This document shows positions 23,401-37,400 of a DNA stretch of 64,000 bases, one piece after another (positions within the stretch are counted from its first letter, which is position 1; every line of letters starts with the position of its first letter). Source of the DNA: Chimonanthus salicifolius (taxonomy: Eukaryota > Streptophyta > Magnoliopsida > Laurales > Calycanthaceae); NCBI GenBank assembly GCA_013350335.1, contig CM023540.1, positions 20,031,828 through 20,095,827 of the forward strand, in the 5' to 3' direction. The translations under genes and the position numbers were made by a program. Below the pieces are notes generated by a model. That model was not told the origin of the DNA, made no database searches, and saw only the letters and a list, made by a program, of their open reading frames with translations.

Positions 23401-26400
23401 TGGTGCCTTATGGGGCCTCTCTCTATTCTCGTTTTTGGCTTATGAGCTTTGGATCTGCTGCAAGGGGCCTTCTTTCTCCTTGAAACCAGCACTATTGGAG
23501 TCGCCAAGGGCCCTAGTTCCATGATTGGTGGGGCCCACTATTGATGCAATATGTCGCTACTACTGCTATACATCTTGGATCTAGATTTTTTTCCAGATTT
23601 TGTCTAGATCTGGAGTCTTAGGGCTAGATTACCATTTAGTCCAGTCCTACCTAGTCGCTCTTGGCCTTTTTTCTCATCCCACGGCTGTTGATTTGTGACT
23701 GTGGGACCCACTTTTGTTGTTTTTGGTGAACAATTACTTTAGCAGAATTGTTTTTTTTTTTTTCTGCATATGGAATTCCCTAGCCCTACTTCTCCTGGGG
23801 ATGACATTGTTCAAGTGCCTCGGCAAGAATTTACTTCCTTGCAACAAGACATGATGCAACTTAAGAGCCTTCAATCTTCTGGTTATGCCCAAACTTCCGT
23901 TGTTCAATCAGGTACTATCTCATTTTCTTTCCAGATCTCATCCGACAGTACCTGCATTATTGATTCTGGGGCTATAGATCACATGTCAGGTATGTCTCAT
24001 CTTTTTATTTTTTTCCTCTTAATCCTCTTTTTCTTGGAAATGTTAAACTTACTAATGGGACCCTTACCTCCATCACTGGTAAAGGGACCAGTCATCTTCT
24101 ACTCCTGATCTTTCTTCCGTTCTTCATGTTCCTCAGTTGTCTAATAATCTTTTATCTGTTAGTTCACTTTCTAAGGCCCTAAATTGCTATGTGACTTTTT
24201 TCCCTTTTCATTGTGTTATTCAGGATTTGGTTGCGAAAAAGATAATTGGTGGTGGTCATGAAGAAAAGGGTCTGTACTTTTTTTGATCTAGAAATTGGCT
24301 CAGAATATTTTGCTTGTGTTCTATTAGTCATCAGGACACTTGGCTTTGGCATTGTAGGTTCATGCATCTCTCAAATACGGTGTTAAAGTATTTGCAACCT
24401 TCTTTGGAACTTGATAACTTTGTTTGTGAAAGTTGCCAGTATGGAAAGAAGTATCGACCCACCTTTTCTTCATCTTCTAATAATTCTTCTTCCACTTTTC
24501 TTTCCTTAATACATGTCATGGGATTCTTATCAACCTGATTTTAGTTAGTTGTCGTAGATTTCTGAGTACAACATTGCGTCCAATTTTGTATTCCATGAGC
24601 ACACAAAGCATATTGAAGTTGATTGTCACTTTCTTTGCCAACACATTGATGTTGGTTATATTCTCACTCCTTATTTACAATCCAAGGATCAACTTACTGA
24701 TATGCTCACCAAGGCGGTCTCTCGGTCACAACTTGATGACACTTTAAGCAAATTGGATTTACTCTATATCTTTGCACCAACTTGAGGGGGAGTGCTGTAG
24801 AATATGGTGTAATTTTCACATTTTACATGTGTTTGATTTTTAGATACCAATGATTGGAAATAATTGTAACTGATATTTTTTTTTCCACTGCCTTGATTGG
24901 CTTCCTGGATTCTTTATATGCATGTATTCTCTTCTCTTATATGATCAAGCAATACAATACATAGAGAATCATCTCTCTCTTTTCTTCCCTTTTTTTTTTC
25001 CTTATTTTCATTATAGCATATTGTCTATTGTTGTTTTCTCATTTTACATGTTCCAACAGTTTCCTCAAGATTGATTAATTTTTGCCATTTTCTGATCCTT
25101 GTCCTGTATCAGAACTTGGCTTCCCCAGACGTTTCTAATGACACATAAAATGAGCAATGTGAACCAAAAGTTTTGTGTGAAGATAAAGTGATCTAAATTT
25201 AATCACTGGTAAATTTAGATCTATTGCATCAGTGAAGCATCTCTTTAAGCTACGCTGTTCATGTCACCTCTTAAAAGGATCAATGAAATATTTATAGACA
25301 TCTTCCGAATGGTTCTGTTCTAGATGTGGAATTACATGCTTTATGGAGAGGAGTTTTGGGTTTGGAAGAGTTGGGGGCGGTTGGGAGTTCTTAGAAGGTT
25401 ACTCTAAGATTGTTGTTGGTTGGGCCTTTGGATCTCTTTGTCCATGGTCATGTTTAGATAAAGTAGACAAGATTCGTCAGTCCATTGAGTCTCATGGGTA
25501 TTCAATTTCTTGGGTTTCCTGAATTGCAAATTCTGAGGCAGATGAGTTGGCTCGTCAAGGTGTGACCTTACATTTGGAAATTGTAAACAACTTCATTTAA
25601 TGTGAAGAGAGAGGAGAAAGAGGGGGGGGGGGGGTGTTTCGTTTTTTCGGTGTTTTTGGTTGTAGGCTCTAGGTGCCTACTTGGATCTTTGTTTGTTTTT
25701 GTTCTTCTTCTTTATATTAATGAAGTTATCTTTGAAAAAAAATATTTATAGACCTCTTTATTTGCTTGTAGGGGAGGTTTTCTCTGAAAAGCTGACCTGT
25801 TCTTTATTAGATTTGGGATTTAGATATCCTGCAACATATCAACTTGAAATGCAGAAGGGATTACTGTGTAGGAATGTGCCAACTAATCTTGGACCTAGTT
25901 ATGCATTCACCAAGTAGAGTCAAGGTGCTTAATCCTAATAATTATGATGGTGAAAACCTTTATCCTGCTTCTTGATGGGCAGCACTGAAATTTAATAAAC
26001 TGCATCAGATGGTGGCTTTATTAATATAGATTTTCCAATCATAGATTGAACTATTGGCTAAAGTTATAGCCAGGCCAAGCTAATTATTAATAGTTGAAAT
26101 ATTCTCTGTAACATTTTCATTTGCTTGGAGAAAAATTCTCAGTTACTCAAGGTTGCATTTGCAGGGTACACTATCATATGCAAGAGCATACTGGGTTTCT
26201 AGATCTCTAATTGCATGGAATGTGAATGAGGAAGACACCATTTGCAATCTATATGCTAGTCAAGGAGCCACATTGTTTGTCACAGATGATGGTGTTGAAG
26301 GTTAAAATTTTATTTCACATATATTTTCTGCTTCATATTTGACCTATGAAATCAATGTTGTTTTTGATAGATGCTTTCTTTGCTGAAACTTTGGCTCTTG

Positions 26401-29400
26401 CTTTTAAGTGTTACATGTCAGTGTCTTCTCACAAGGACTATTTGAAGTTCTTCAGCAATTTCCCCAATTGTACTCCAGGAGAGAGCGACATGGACTTTGC
26501 TAGAGGGAGAGAGATGTTTCAATCATGGATGGAGTTTGATTTTGGCAGTGTTTGACCTCTCAAAAAAGTAGTTTTTATGAATAAATTTTATTTGTTTTTA
26601 ACCTTGGTTATAATATGGTAAATGAAAATTTTATCATTATTTTCATACGCATCGTTCAGCAAACTGTGTTGCAGACTTCTTGGTGAAAGCTAGTGTTCAT
26701 CTTCGAACACCGGCTTTGGAATTTTTTCCTATTGCCAACCTTGGGAGTTAGGACATTTGGACCTTCCTTTGGGTTCAGTTTGGGGTGGATTATTTGATGT
26801 CTCTTTTCTTTTTTCTTTTTCTTATGTTTTTTGTAATTCCTGTTCTTATTACTCGCTCTGAGTATATATCTCCTATACTCAGATCCTTCTTATGTACTCT
26901 TTTCTTGTTTTAATGGAATTTAATTGTTAATATTAAAAAAAAAATGAATATTCCATAAATATCATTGTTCTGGTAAAGAGTTAGATATCATATTCACAAA
27001 TTAGGAACAATAGTTCACAGAATCACATTAAGGCTTGCTATTGATCCAAGGATTGTTCAAGATACAGTCATCTGACATTATTCACGGATGAAAAACCAAG
27101 TTTTTGTAGGCTCTGATGCCATGATGTTGTTTTTAACAGAGAAAAGTAAGGTGATGAAGATCAGAGGGAAGAAATCTTTCATTCCAAAATCAAATTACAC
27201 TGTATATCCTTTATTGGAAAACCATATATGCTTAGACATGTCTTTACAAAATAGGAAATAAGCTACAGTAGCAATGGTGGTCCTAGGGACTACATACAGT
27301 ATGATCGTATAGTGGTCCTAGGTACTACATATTTTACACTTTCAATACCGCCGCCGGCCCCCCCCACCCCCAACCCCCACTTGCATTTTTTATTCCACTC
27401 TCCTTCCACAACCCCAATCTTTCTCAAAGCTGATGAACAAATGTCAGTCTACTTCTGCAGAACAGGTTACTATTATTTTTAAATATTTTTTTGTGATTTT
27501 AGTTTCAATTGCGTTATATCCATTTCTATGTGTTTCATTTCCAAAAAGTGTGTGATGCCTAGAGGCTACATTACGTTCTATACATTCAATGATTCTGAAC
27601 ATTTTAAAGGAGTTGATCTGTAGGCAAATTCTTCATGGTGGAAATGGCATGAATGCCTGATTCTCTTCTTATTTTCATGGAACTTGCTGAAGAAATTTTA
27701 GTCATTCACTTTCTTTGAGATTTTTCCCCTAAATGCCAAACTTGCTTGTAGATGGATGTCTTTGCTTCAAGAGAATTGTACTTATTCTGATGCGAATTTT
27801 TATTTTTATTTTAATGCTAATAGGTCATGATATGAAGATTCAACTTGAACAGGACAATGGAGGCCTGCCAATAGATGTGAGCGATGTGTTTATTGGCAGC
27901 ATCAACAACATGTCATTCTTCCCAATTTTGTCTGATAATTATTGAGTTCAGTTTTGACTTTATGAAGGATGTTTATGGTTCCATGCTAACATCCAACTCT
28001 TCTTTTCATTTTCAGGTAATTGAAAAGTTTCCTCATATTGCAGATTATAAAGTTTTCAAAATTCCATGTTCTGTGGATAGCAAAAACCTCATCAAATGTC
28101 AGTTAGCAGTTGCCTCATTCAATGGTAAGAATTGATGGATCTCCCTTTTCTCTTGTCGCTTTTAATTTTGACAGAGGATTTTAATTTTGTCAAAAACAAT
28201 TGACCGAATTTATCTAGATCTGATCCACTTGCTTGTATGCCTTTTATTTGTTTTTTGTTTTTTTTTGAAAGATGCCTTTATTTTTTTTATTTTAAATTCT
28301 TTTAGATTTAACCCCAATTGCACAGCTTGTGCATGGTTATCATCCAGTTGCATTTAATATATAGTCTTATTTCTATCAATTACTCGAATCTTGTCAATTG
28401 CTTCAAGGATTTGCTGCAACTTTTGTGATCCACATCTAAACCACTCATAGAAGTATCACCTTGGAATTAGGGAAGTTGATGCAAGACAATGGATAGGGTA
28501 TCCCTAAATGCCTAATGTGGTTATGAAAAGATTAAAATGGATGAAAATAATGCACCCTAAATCTAAAATGGGCTGAAATTAATCAATAAATTAATAATGG
28601 CAATTGAATAACATAAATTTAACACAAATAATCACGCTAGTCCTTGCAATCTAATGTAAATAATTATATAAATTTGTCAAACCAAATTAAGGAAGGGTAG
28701 TGGTAGCATGAAGTGAAACGAACGGATCTAGGATGTGTTTTGGAACAGATCTGGGACAGCTTGGGACAAATCCGGGATGGTTCTGGGACAAGGTCTGGGA
28801 CAGATCCGGGATGGTTTTGGGATAGATCCAGGACAACAGATGGCGACATGTTTTGGGAAGAGGAAGAAGATGGTGGCTAGGGTTTGGGCTAAGAGAAAGA
28901 TAAGAAGAAAAGAAAAGAGGGAGGAGAAGATTGATAGAAAATACGTAGAAAATAGAGGAAGGTTTATCGCTTTTGTGGATTCCACCACGACAACCTTGAT
29001 TTCTCACCAAGGGGATGTCCAATTCGCATGGAGCAGGGGAGTCTCTTTTGCTTCAATAATTCTTCATTACTTCTCAAATCAGGGTTACAATGAGTATTTA
29101 TAATGATTAACACAAAGGAAGACTGAAATACCCTCACTCAATTAGAAAATCCTAATTACATCAGATGACTAAATTACCCTCAAATAAAAATAAGATCCCT
29201 AAAGCAAATACTAAAATCAAATAATAAAAATCAAATCCTACATCCAATGAATCAAACCAATAACTAAATCAAATCCAATGTTCCGCATCACTGCATCTGC
29301 CCATCAAGCCTTCACGCATCTGCCCATCAAGCCTTCACGCATCAAGAAAAAGAGGTCCATGAGCAAATTAGGCCAATAGGATACTTAAAATTGCTAAGAT

Positions 29401-31407
29401 GATTGGAATTGAATTTAAAGACGAGGAGAGAGCAGAAGTGGCCCTAAATTGTATTGAGGAGGCCTATGGTAATAAATGGATCTATAGTAGATCATTTCAT
29501 TGGACTCAAGGTTGTAAAAAACGAATTGTAATGCGAATCGGTCTAGGGGTCTGAACCGTGAATCGTGAATCGTGAATCGTAAATCATAGAATCGTAAGAT
29601 TCATAACATTTTTTTCAATTCCCATAATATATAAGTAAATATGCGTACACATAAATATATGAGAAAATGTACCAATTCAAAATGAAATCAAAATGCATTA
29701 GAAGTGAAGTTTTTACATTCCAAAATACGAAACATCTAATATTCTAAAGAATGTCATTGTCATCAATCATCATTGTCATTAATATCATCTAAAACATCTA
29801 AGTAGGATGAAGATAAAGTGTCTCTTCCGTCTTCCACATCTCCCTCACTAATTTCTTCAACACTTTCCTCCTCTCTTCGACTCTCTTTCGCTTTCTTGAA
29901 TAAACCCCTGTTAATAGAAAAATCAAATATTTTATAAATTTTGTATTCTAAAATCTAAATATAATATACTTATCTTCAAGAGTTTAAAAGGCTTACTCGT
30001 TTCTTCCTTATTAAACATCTCGTCGGCTTGCAATCAAGAATTGTCTTCTGGAAGAGCTGGATCTTTTTTTTCGGTTATCCATTCATCATCAGATTCCACA
30101 TCCGATAGGCAAATAAAATCATAATCTTTTTTTGAATCTCTTAAAGTTTGTCTCACTTATAATTGTAAATTGTATTTTACAAATACAAGGGCATTCATCC
30201 TTTTTGCCTCTAACCTATTCCTCCTCTTCGTATGAATCTAAAAAACAATCAAAGTACCAAACATACAAAATTATTATCTCCACTTCTTAAATAAATGTTA
30301 AAAATTTGTATTTATTTAATTAAAGCTAGAAATAAAACATACTTGGTCGAGCACACTCCAATTCCGCTCACACCCAGTTGCACTGCAAGTTAAACTCAAA
30401 ATCCTTATCGCAACACGTTGCAATTCTTTATTTTCATCACCATAATTATCCCACCAAATATCTATAAAATATGAGATAAAAAATCAAATTCCAAATTTAA
30501 ATAATAAATGAGTCAATAGTAAATAACTAAATACTAAATATCATGGTTGTTAAAATCTTACGATACACGATTCGTATCTTACGATTTATATGATATGATA
30601 AGAGGAACAATTCGTATCTATCAATAAATCTTACGATTTGTATAAATAATAGAAATATGGGGTTATTAGGAGTGTGAAAGCATGAAACATTTCGTTTTAA
30701 TGGTTTTTAAGGCTTGATTTGATGAGCATTTAAGACCTTTCGCTTTTTAAGGGTTTTTTTAGTTCATTATTGACTTTTCACAATATAGTTGGATTATATA
30801 TTAGTCTTATAATTTTGGGAGTTAGAGCATTGAAATTTGAGCTCCAATGAACTCATTATATAGAATTCACTTAATATTGAAAGAAAGTTGCAGAATTGCT
30901 CATGTTATTACATTTTAGATATATTTTACATTATTTAATATATTAAATATTTTTTAGCGAAACACTTACGAATCTTATGATTATACGATTTACGATACAC
31001 GATTTGCGATTCAAGATTTATTAACGATTTATGATACGATTCGATTTTCACAACATTGCTAAATACCAAATACCTGGTTGTTTTCTCTTCCTTGTTGCTA
31101 TGGCTATCCTATCCCCAAACAATCCTTTTCCAGTTTTGAAATTATGCAATTGTTCATCAATCTTATTCCTCTCATCCATGTCTATAGCCAACTTATCAAG
31201 GCATTGATACAACCCCCTTTTAATTTCAACATCTGGACTAAATGATTCATCGTAGTGGAAAGAAGGATTCAAATAATAAGCAGCTACATACAAAGGATGG
31301 TGGAGTTGTTGATTCCAACGAGCATCTATCAAGGCCCAGTATGGCTCGTATTTCTTTTCATCATTGTTCAATCTCTTTGCAATCTTCTCCTTGGCTCAGT
31401 CCATGCC

Positions 31408-31444
<37 letters not shown>

Positions 31445-34400
31445 TTGCCGGTTTTTTCATCTCCATCAACTAATCGAAGCAATTTTACAAGAGGCATTCC
31501 AACCTTGGTACAAAATTTAACACGATTCCAAAACTTACTATCAAAAATCAAATCATTCACCTTTTTTTCCCCTTCAGTCTTGGTTAGAGGCATTAAATCC
31601 CATTCATCCGAGCTAAACATTTTTTGTAGGCCAGATTTGCATTTTAGTATGCTCTTCAATGTAAGATAGCTTGATGCAAATCTTGTTATTGCTGGCCTAA
31701 CTAACTCACGATTCGTTGTAAAATGCCTCATTAAATTTAGTACCAAATCATGACCATAAATGAATTTTGCAATTGATTTTGCATCAGAAATAGTAGAAGA
31801 CTCCAACTTCCGTTTCCCTATATCTTCTAGCATAAGATTAATGCAATGTGCTTGCACATGGAGCCCAAAATAATTGTTTCCTTCTGTCCATCAAAATTTC
31901 ACCGGCCCATACATATGGTGCTGCATTATCGGTGACAATTTGCACAACATTTTCCTCGCCTACCTCTTCTATGACTGAATCTATGAGGTTGGATAAGTTC
32001 TCTTCATTCTTGGAATTAAAGAGGTGTCAACACTTCTCAAAAAAACGCTCCCCATTGGACTATTGACAAGGAAATTAGTAATAGACCGATTTTTCCCATT
32101 AGTCCAACCATCCGTCATAATTGTGCACCCTTTTTTTGCCCATTCCTTTCTATGATTTTCCAACATTTTCTCTACATTTTCAACTTCAATTTTGAGATAA
32201 GTATTTCTTATCTCATGATATGTTGGGGGTTTCAAACCCTTTCCAATGCTCCCAATTGATTCACACATGGGTTCGAAAAATGAACTCTTTACCAAATTGA
32301 AGGAGCCTTCATTTGAGCCTCTCGTTTTCTCCTTTTTGTGTCCACATTGTGTCCCATCAACTCAAGACATTTTTGGGTCACCGATTCTGGACATTTGTCA
32401 CATACCAATACGTCCTTCTTTGTTTTTCCTAAATGATTTTTCATACGATAAATACCAGCATACCTTTTTTTTTTTTTACAAAAATTGCATTGCACATGCA
32501 AATGATTGCTCGATTCCACCTTAGTACAAAACTGCCATGTTTCATCTTGTCTGTCATTCCTATTGCCACTTCGTTGACCTAGGACCATTTTAACAGTTTT
32601 TACTCTTTACAAATTTGTAAAGCCGCATCCAAAAAAAGGCATAAAAATATGTTAATATGATATTAAAATATATTTACAACATTATGTAAATACTAAATAA
32701 TAAAACATAGTGATATAAAACAGCAATCTCCTACAGATTAGAAGCATATAAAATAGCTCAGATTAGAACTTAGAAGTATATGAGAAGAAAAACAGATGCA
32801 GAAAGAAGAAAGAACGAAAAACAGAAAAGAGGAAGAAGAGGCAGAGAAGAAGATGAAGAGAAACAAAAACAGAAAAAGAAGTAGAAGACGAAGAGAAGAA
32901 GAAGAAACCATGCAGAAGAAGAAGAAGCAGCAACGAAAAGAACGAAAAACAGAGGAGAAGAAGAAGAGAAGAAAGAAGAAAAGAGGAAGAAGAAAGAACA
33001 AAAAACAGAGGAGGAAGAAGAAGAGAAGAAAGAAGAAAAGAGGAAGAGAAACCATGCAGCAGAGGAAAATGAAAATCAGAGGAAGAAGAAGAAGAGAAAA
33101 ACGAAAATCAGAGGAAGAAGAAGAAAGATAAAGAAGAGAAAAACGAAAATCAGAGGAAGAAGAAGAAAGATAAAGAATAGAAAAACGAAAAAAGGAGGAG
33201 GAAGAAGAAGAAGAAGAAACAGAAGAGAAAAAAGGTAAATACGGACATACCTTGCACTTGCAAATGGGTTGCAGAAGGAAAGCTTGGAGAAGCAGCAACA
33301 CCGAGCAAGGAGAAGCAGAGAAGCAGCAGCACCGAGCAAAAGGAGAAGCAGAGAAGCAACGGAAAACAGAGAAGTGTTTTCGTTTCGTGTTGGTGAAGAG
33401 ATAAGGGGCGGGTAGGTAAGTGTCTTTTCATTTCCTTCTTGGTTCGAATGTCGAGAGATTTAAACATTTTAATTTTTTTTTTTTAAAACACCACGGCATT
33501 TCCTCTTCCATTCTTCCTGTTTTGCGAAATGCACGATTTTGCGATTCGTGCGATACGAATTGCGCGATTCACGATTCATGTTAAAAATGCAATTTTTTTA
33601 ATTAATTTTGATTTTCTACCGATTCGAATCGTAACACTTTCCGATTCGATACGAATCGTGCGATTTACGAGTCGAATCGCACGATTTCAACAACCTTGAT
33701 TGGACTATATATATGAAGAGGAAAATGGGAAAAAAGGGTGGGTGTGTTTGTGTGTGGGGGATGGGGGAGGGCGGGAGAAGGTATGTAAGAAGAAAATAAA
33801 AAAGATGGATTGGGTGAGAGTGGGACCATTAATGGGGGTATAGCAGGGAAGGGTTTTTTTTTTGGATTGGTGGTTGTTTTATGTGTTGTTATTCTTGTCG
33901 TGATGTCTTCCTTTCTTTTTCTTTTTAATACAGTTTTCTATCACTATTTCCAAAAAGAAAAAAAAAAAGCTTATTTGACTGTTAGATTATAATCTTTTAA
34001 TTATCAATATTAAAAATTAGAATCTTGCTCTACTGTTCCTCTGGTTTGGTTTCCAGGTGTGAAACCTCCTTCTGTTCAGCCATTCAAGACTTTTTTTTGA
34101 GCGGTAACAATACGGGATTATATTAATAGGAAAATGTACAAATACATCAACTGAGTAAGGGCTAGAAGTGCTAGAACAAAAAAAAAAAAAAAACAAAACA
34201 AACTGCAAACATAAGTTATGCCACTCTTTCGAAGAATCTGTGCAACATAAGTTTAAATTTGTATCATTGCATGTGTGATATCAGGCAAGGTTACAAACTC
34301 CACATTTCTGGTTCCTTATTTCATTGTGTAAAGTCGTTCACTTTTGATGCATGTGAATGCACAAGCCAGTTTTGGACTAATGCTTATGTTACTAGAAATC

Positions 34401-37400
34401 TGTTTTTTATTTACCAGATCATGGGAAATGTAGCAATGCTACTGGTTTGCAGTTACCTGGTGTCATAGATGATTTGTTCTCCTATACGGGCCCACTTGGT
34501 GCTGTTTTTACCAAGGAAGCTGTGTCACTCTATCTTTGGGCTCCAACTGCTCAAGTATGACTACTTCTTCCCCACGCCCCCCCCCCCCCCCCCTCTCTTC
34601 CTCTCTCTCTCTCTCTCTCTCTCACGTTCTTATTTGTATGTAAAACAGGAAGTATGTGCTTGCATCTATAGGGATCCATCTGGAGGTGATCCCTTGGAAA
34701 GAGTCCAGCTTGTCGAGGCAAATGGTGTTTGGAGTATTGATGGGCCAAGAAGTTGGGAGGGCTGTTATTATGTATATGAAGTTTCTGTCTACCATTCCAG
34801 CATATTGCAAATTGAAACAAGTACTGTGAATGATCCTTATGCTAGAGGGTATGCTGGTGCCATTGTCATTACATGAACATTTCTGACAAAGTGACTTAAG
34901 CTGCTTATACTGTCTAAAACCTCCATTGACTTAATGGTTTTTTTGTCCTTAAATGGTAGTGTGACTGAAACCTGCAACCTTCGTGATTTTGATGGATGAT
35001 CGCTTGCCAACCTTTATGGTTGCTTCCTTGGTTATGTACATGTTATGTATATTATGTTTGTTTTCTGATCTTTCTGGAGCAGGCTCTCAGCAGATGGGAG
35101 GCGGACATTACTTGTCGATCTTGATAGTGATGCATTAAAACCTCCAGGGTGGGATGAATTGGCAGAGGAGAAACCAGATCTTCCTTCTTTTTCTGACATC
35201 ACTATCTATGAATTGCATGTCAGGGATTTCAGGTTCCGACTCCATTTTTTTCACATGGCAATGTTTGATCTAGACCTCATCTGTCATTAAGATTTTCCTT
35301 CTACTAAGCTGGCATGAACACAAGGATTGCCAGTTTCAAACCATTTCCATTTTGTATGCTTTCATTTATTAAATTTTCAAGCATAAAAGTGCTTCTCTTT
35401 AATCATTAAAATTGAAATCCCCATGGTGGTTGGTTCTAAGATTAATGTACTATTAAATATGGGTGTGTGCAGTGCGTACACCATATTGTAATAGGATATT
35501 GAATTCCCAGTTTCAGAGAAAAGGGAAGAAAAAGAAGACATTAAATGCTAGACAGTTTAGATTATTTATTAGAATTTGGTCTATGTCATCATTTCCTCAG
35601 AAATATTCATTCTGGTTCTGGTAATTTTTAGTTACTTTTTGTTTTGCATGTCTAATGTAGTTATGATCATTATTTGTTTATTTTATTGCAGTGCCAATGA
35701 TCGCACTGTGAATCCTGAACTCCGTGGCTGCTATCTTGCTTTTACTTGTCAGGTAGTATGCTTGATTGTGATCCCTCATACCCAACTGTTGCAGAAGTTT
35801 TCCAGAAGCTTAACTTCTTTATACATTCTTGCTTTTGTTTTGTTTACATCTAAATCTTTTTTTTCCCCATATATATTCTTCCATTTCTTTTGTCTCCATC
35901 TAAAGTCTTTCTCCCTTATTATCTACACCCACATATATTGAAGCCCTCATTCTTTTCTATGCAAGCTTTCCATGCTTGTCCATCTAGAAAGACAACTTAA
36001 ATGTGTGTGTATAAGTATGTACAGAAAAGTAACCGTCTTTTTAGTTATCTAAGCAAATGGACCCTACATTCGTTAGTATCTTTATTTCAAGAAAACGCCT
36101 TTATTAAGTGTGGAAAACACATCTATAGTAGCTTTGACACTGACTTGCAGCAACCTAGATGTGCTCAAGTTGTTGCATATTATGTTGAGGTACTTGCCAC
36201 TCAAAACAGTGACGTGCATTATATTCACTTTGCTCCTTGCAACAAATGGCATTATTAATTCAGAGTCCCTGCTTTAACCCTGACCATAGATCCTAGTATT
36301 AAGTGCATAGTCAAAAATGAAAATTGAATAAAAACACCATGTATATGTGAGAATAGCTTTATTACAGAATCTTCTTCTTTCCAAAAAGTTAACAGCTCCA
36401 TGTGGTGGATTATACATGTTACACGATGAATGACCTTCCAATTTGCTTGTGCTGAGATATTTTCCTAGGCCTTTTAGGCCACATTGACACAAGCATGAGT
36501 GACCTGTCTCATGTTGAAGTGGTTAACAACAGAACCAAACATGATCTAAGATCATCACACTTGCTAGTTCCTACCAAAAAAGGAAAAAAATCTGTGGGGC
36601 AATATCTAAATCCTATTCTTTCGTTCTGCTTTTGCTAGTATTGATTGCTAAAATTGTGGAAAAAGAACTAGGAATTTTATGTAACGACTAGCACAATATT
36701 GTCCTTTTTGGGCCCACACAGAGAGGCCCGTACGGCTTTGCTTTGGCGAGCCAACCCATTGTTGCTCCCAAAAGGCCTTGTGCTAGAAAGAGGAAGGTTA
36801 CCAGTTATATACTAGGGATTTTCAATGAAACTAGCAATGTGAGACTTTTTTCTCTATAGACACGCTCCACATTATAGACCCCCTCTGGGGCGGGGTATTA
36901 CAATCTACCCTCCTTAAAGCCAGAGCCGTCCCCGGCTATGCACATACAATAACCAAGCCCACACCCTTGGGCAGAGAGTTGTTCTATGCTCTGATACCAT
37001 TTGTAACGACCCATCCCGCTAGCATGATATTATCCGTTCTGGGCCTCACATACGGCCCGCACGGCTTTCAATTGGCGAGTCAACCCACTGTTGCTCTCAA
37101 AAGGCCTCATGATAGAAGGAGGAAGCCTGACGGCTCTGCACACAAAACAATCAAGCCCACACCCTCAGGCAGAGAGTTGAATCATGCTCTGATACCATTT
37201 GTAACGACCCGTCCCGCTAGCACAATATTGTCCGCTTTGGGCCCATAGCCCCACACACAGAGGCTCGCACGGCTTTGCTTTGGCGAGCCAACCCACTACT
37301 GCTCCCAAAAGGCCTTGTGCTAGAAGGAGGAAGGCTACTACTTATATGTCAGGGAATTTCCAATGCAACTAGCAATGTGAGACTTTTCTCTCTATAGACA

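Larger units (their letters stand above)
30345..32588 (-). pseudogene. hAT transposase, broken
   Basis: In coding order: a BED-type zinc finger (32588-32289; [20 protein letters not shown], then H and C ligands); the DUF659-type catalytic N-part (32295-31981; [20 protein letters not shown]); a middle region (31857-31396; [18 protein letters not shown]); a segment [20 protein letters not shown] at 31371-31048; and the C-terminal dimerisation block ([16 protein letters not shown], about 30400-30349). Defects: frame changes between segments, a (TA)n expansion at 31412-31441, a stop just after it, and a MITE in what looks like an intron near the 3' end. Confidence 0.9.
29507..33698 (-). mobile_element. 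hAT transposon, 4192 bp, perfect 8-bp TSD
   Basis: The left terminus is caaggttgtaaaaaacgaat; the right terminus, reverse complemented, is caaggttgttgaaatcgtgc. The flanks attggact (29499-29506) and attggact (33699-33706) are identical. Subterminal zones at both ends are packed with cgattcgt and gaatcg words, as in hAT transposase-binding regions. It encodes a broken transposase on the minus strand, contains a nested 517-bp MITE, and sits in pullulanase intron 4, opposite to the gene. Confidence 0.95.

Noticed and set aside
23770..24108. A 112-codon frame as a host gene
   Set aside because: The [12 protein letters not shown] motif and the flanking LTRs show it is the Copia gag-protease region.
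28687..29022. Pro/Ser-rich minus-strand open frames
   Set aside because: They arise from the GGGACAGATCC-type minisatellite and have no conserved motif.
29286..29342. Short direct repeats suggestive of a CRISPR-like array
   Set aside because: Only 2.2 head-to-tail copies of a 23-bp unit without spacers: a small plant tandem repeat.
32796..33131. Lys/Glu/Arg-rich open frame resembling a charged coiled coil
   Set aside because: It is the purine strand of the same simple-sequence tract.
32738..33301. A 187-codon Phe/Leu/Ser-rich open frame resembling a membrane protein
   Set aside because: It is the reading of the pyrimidine strand of the polypurine tract, not a gene.
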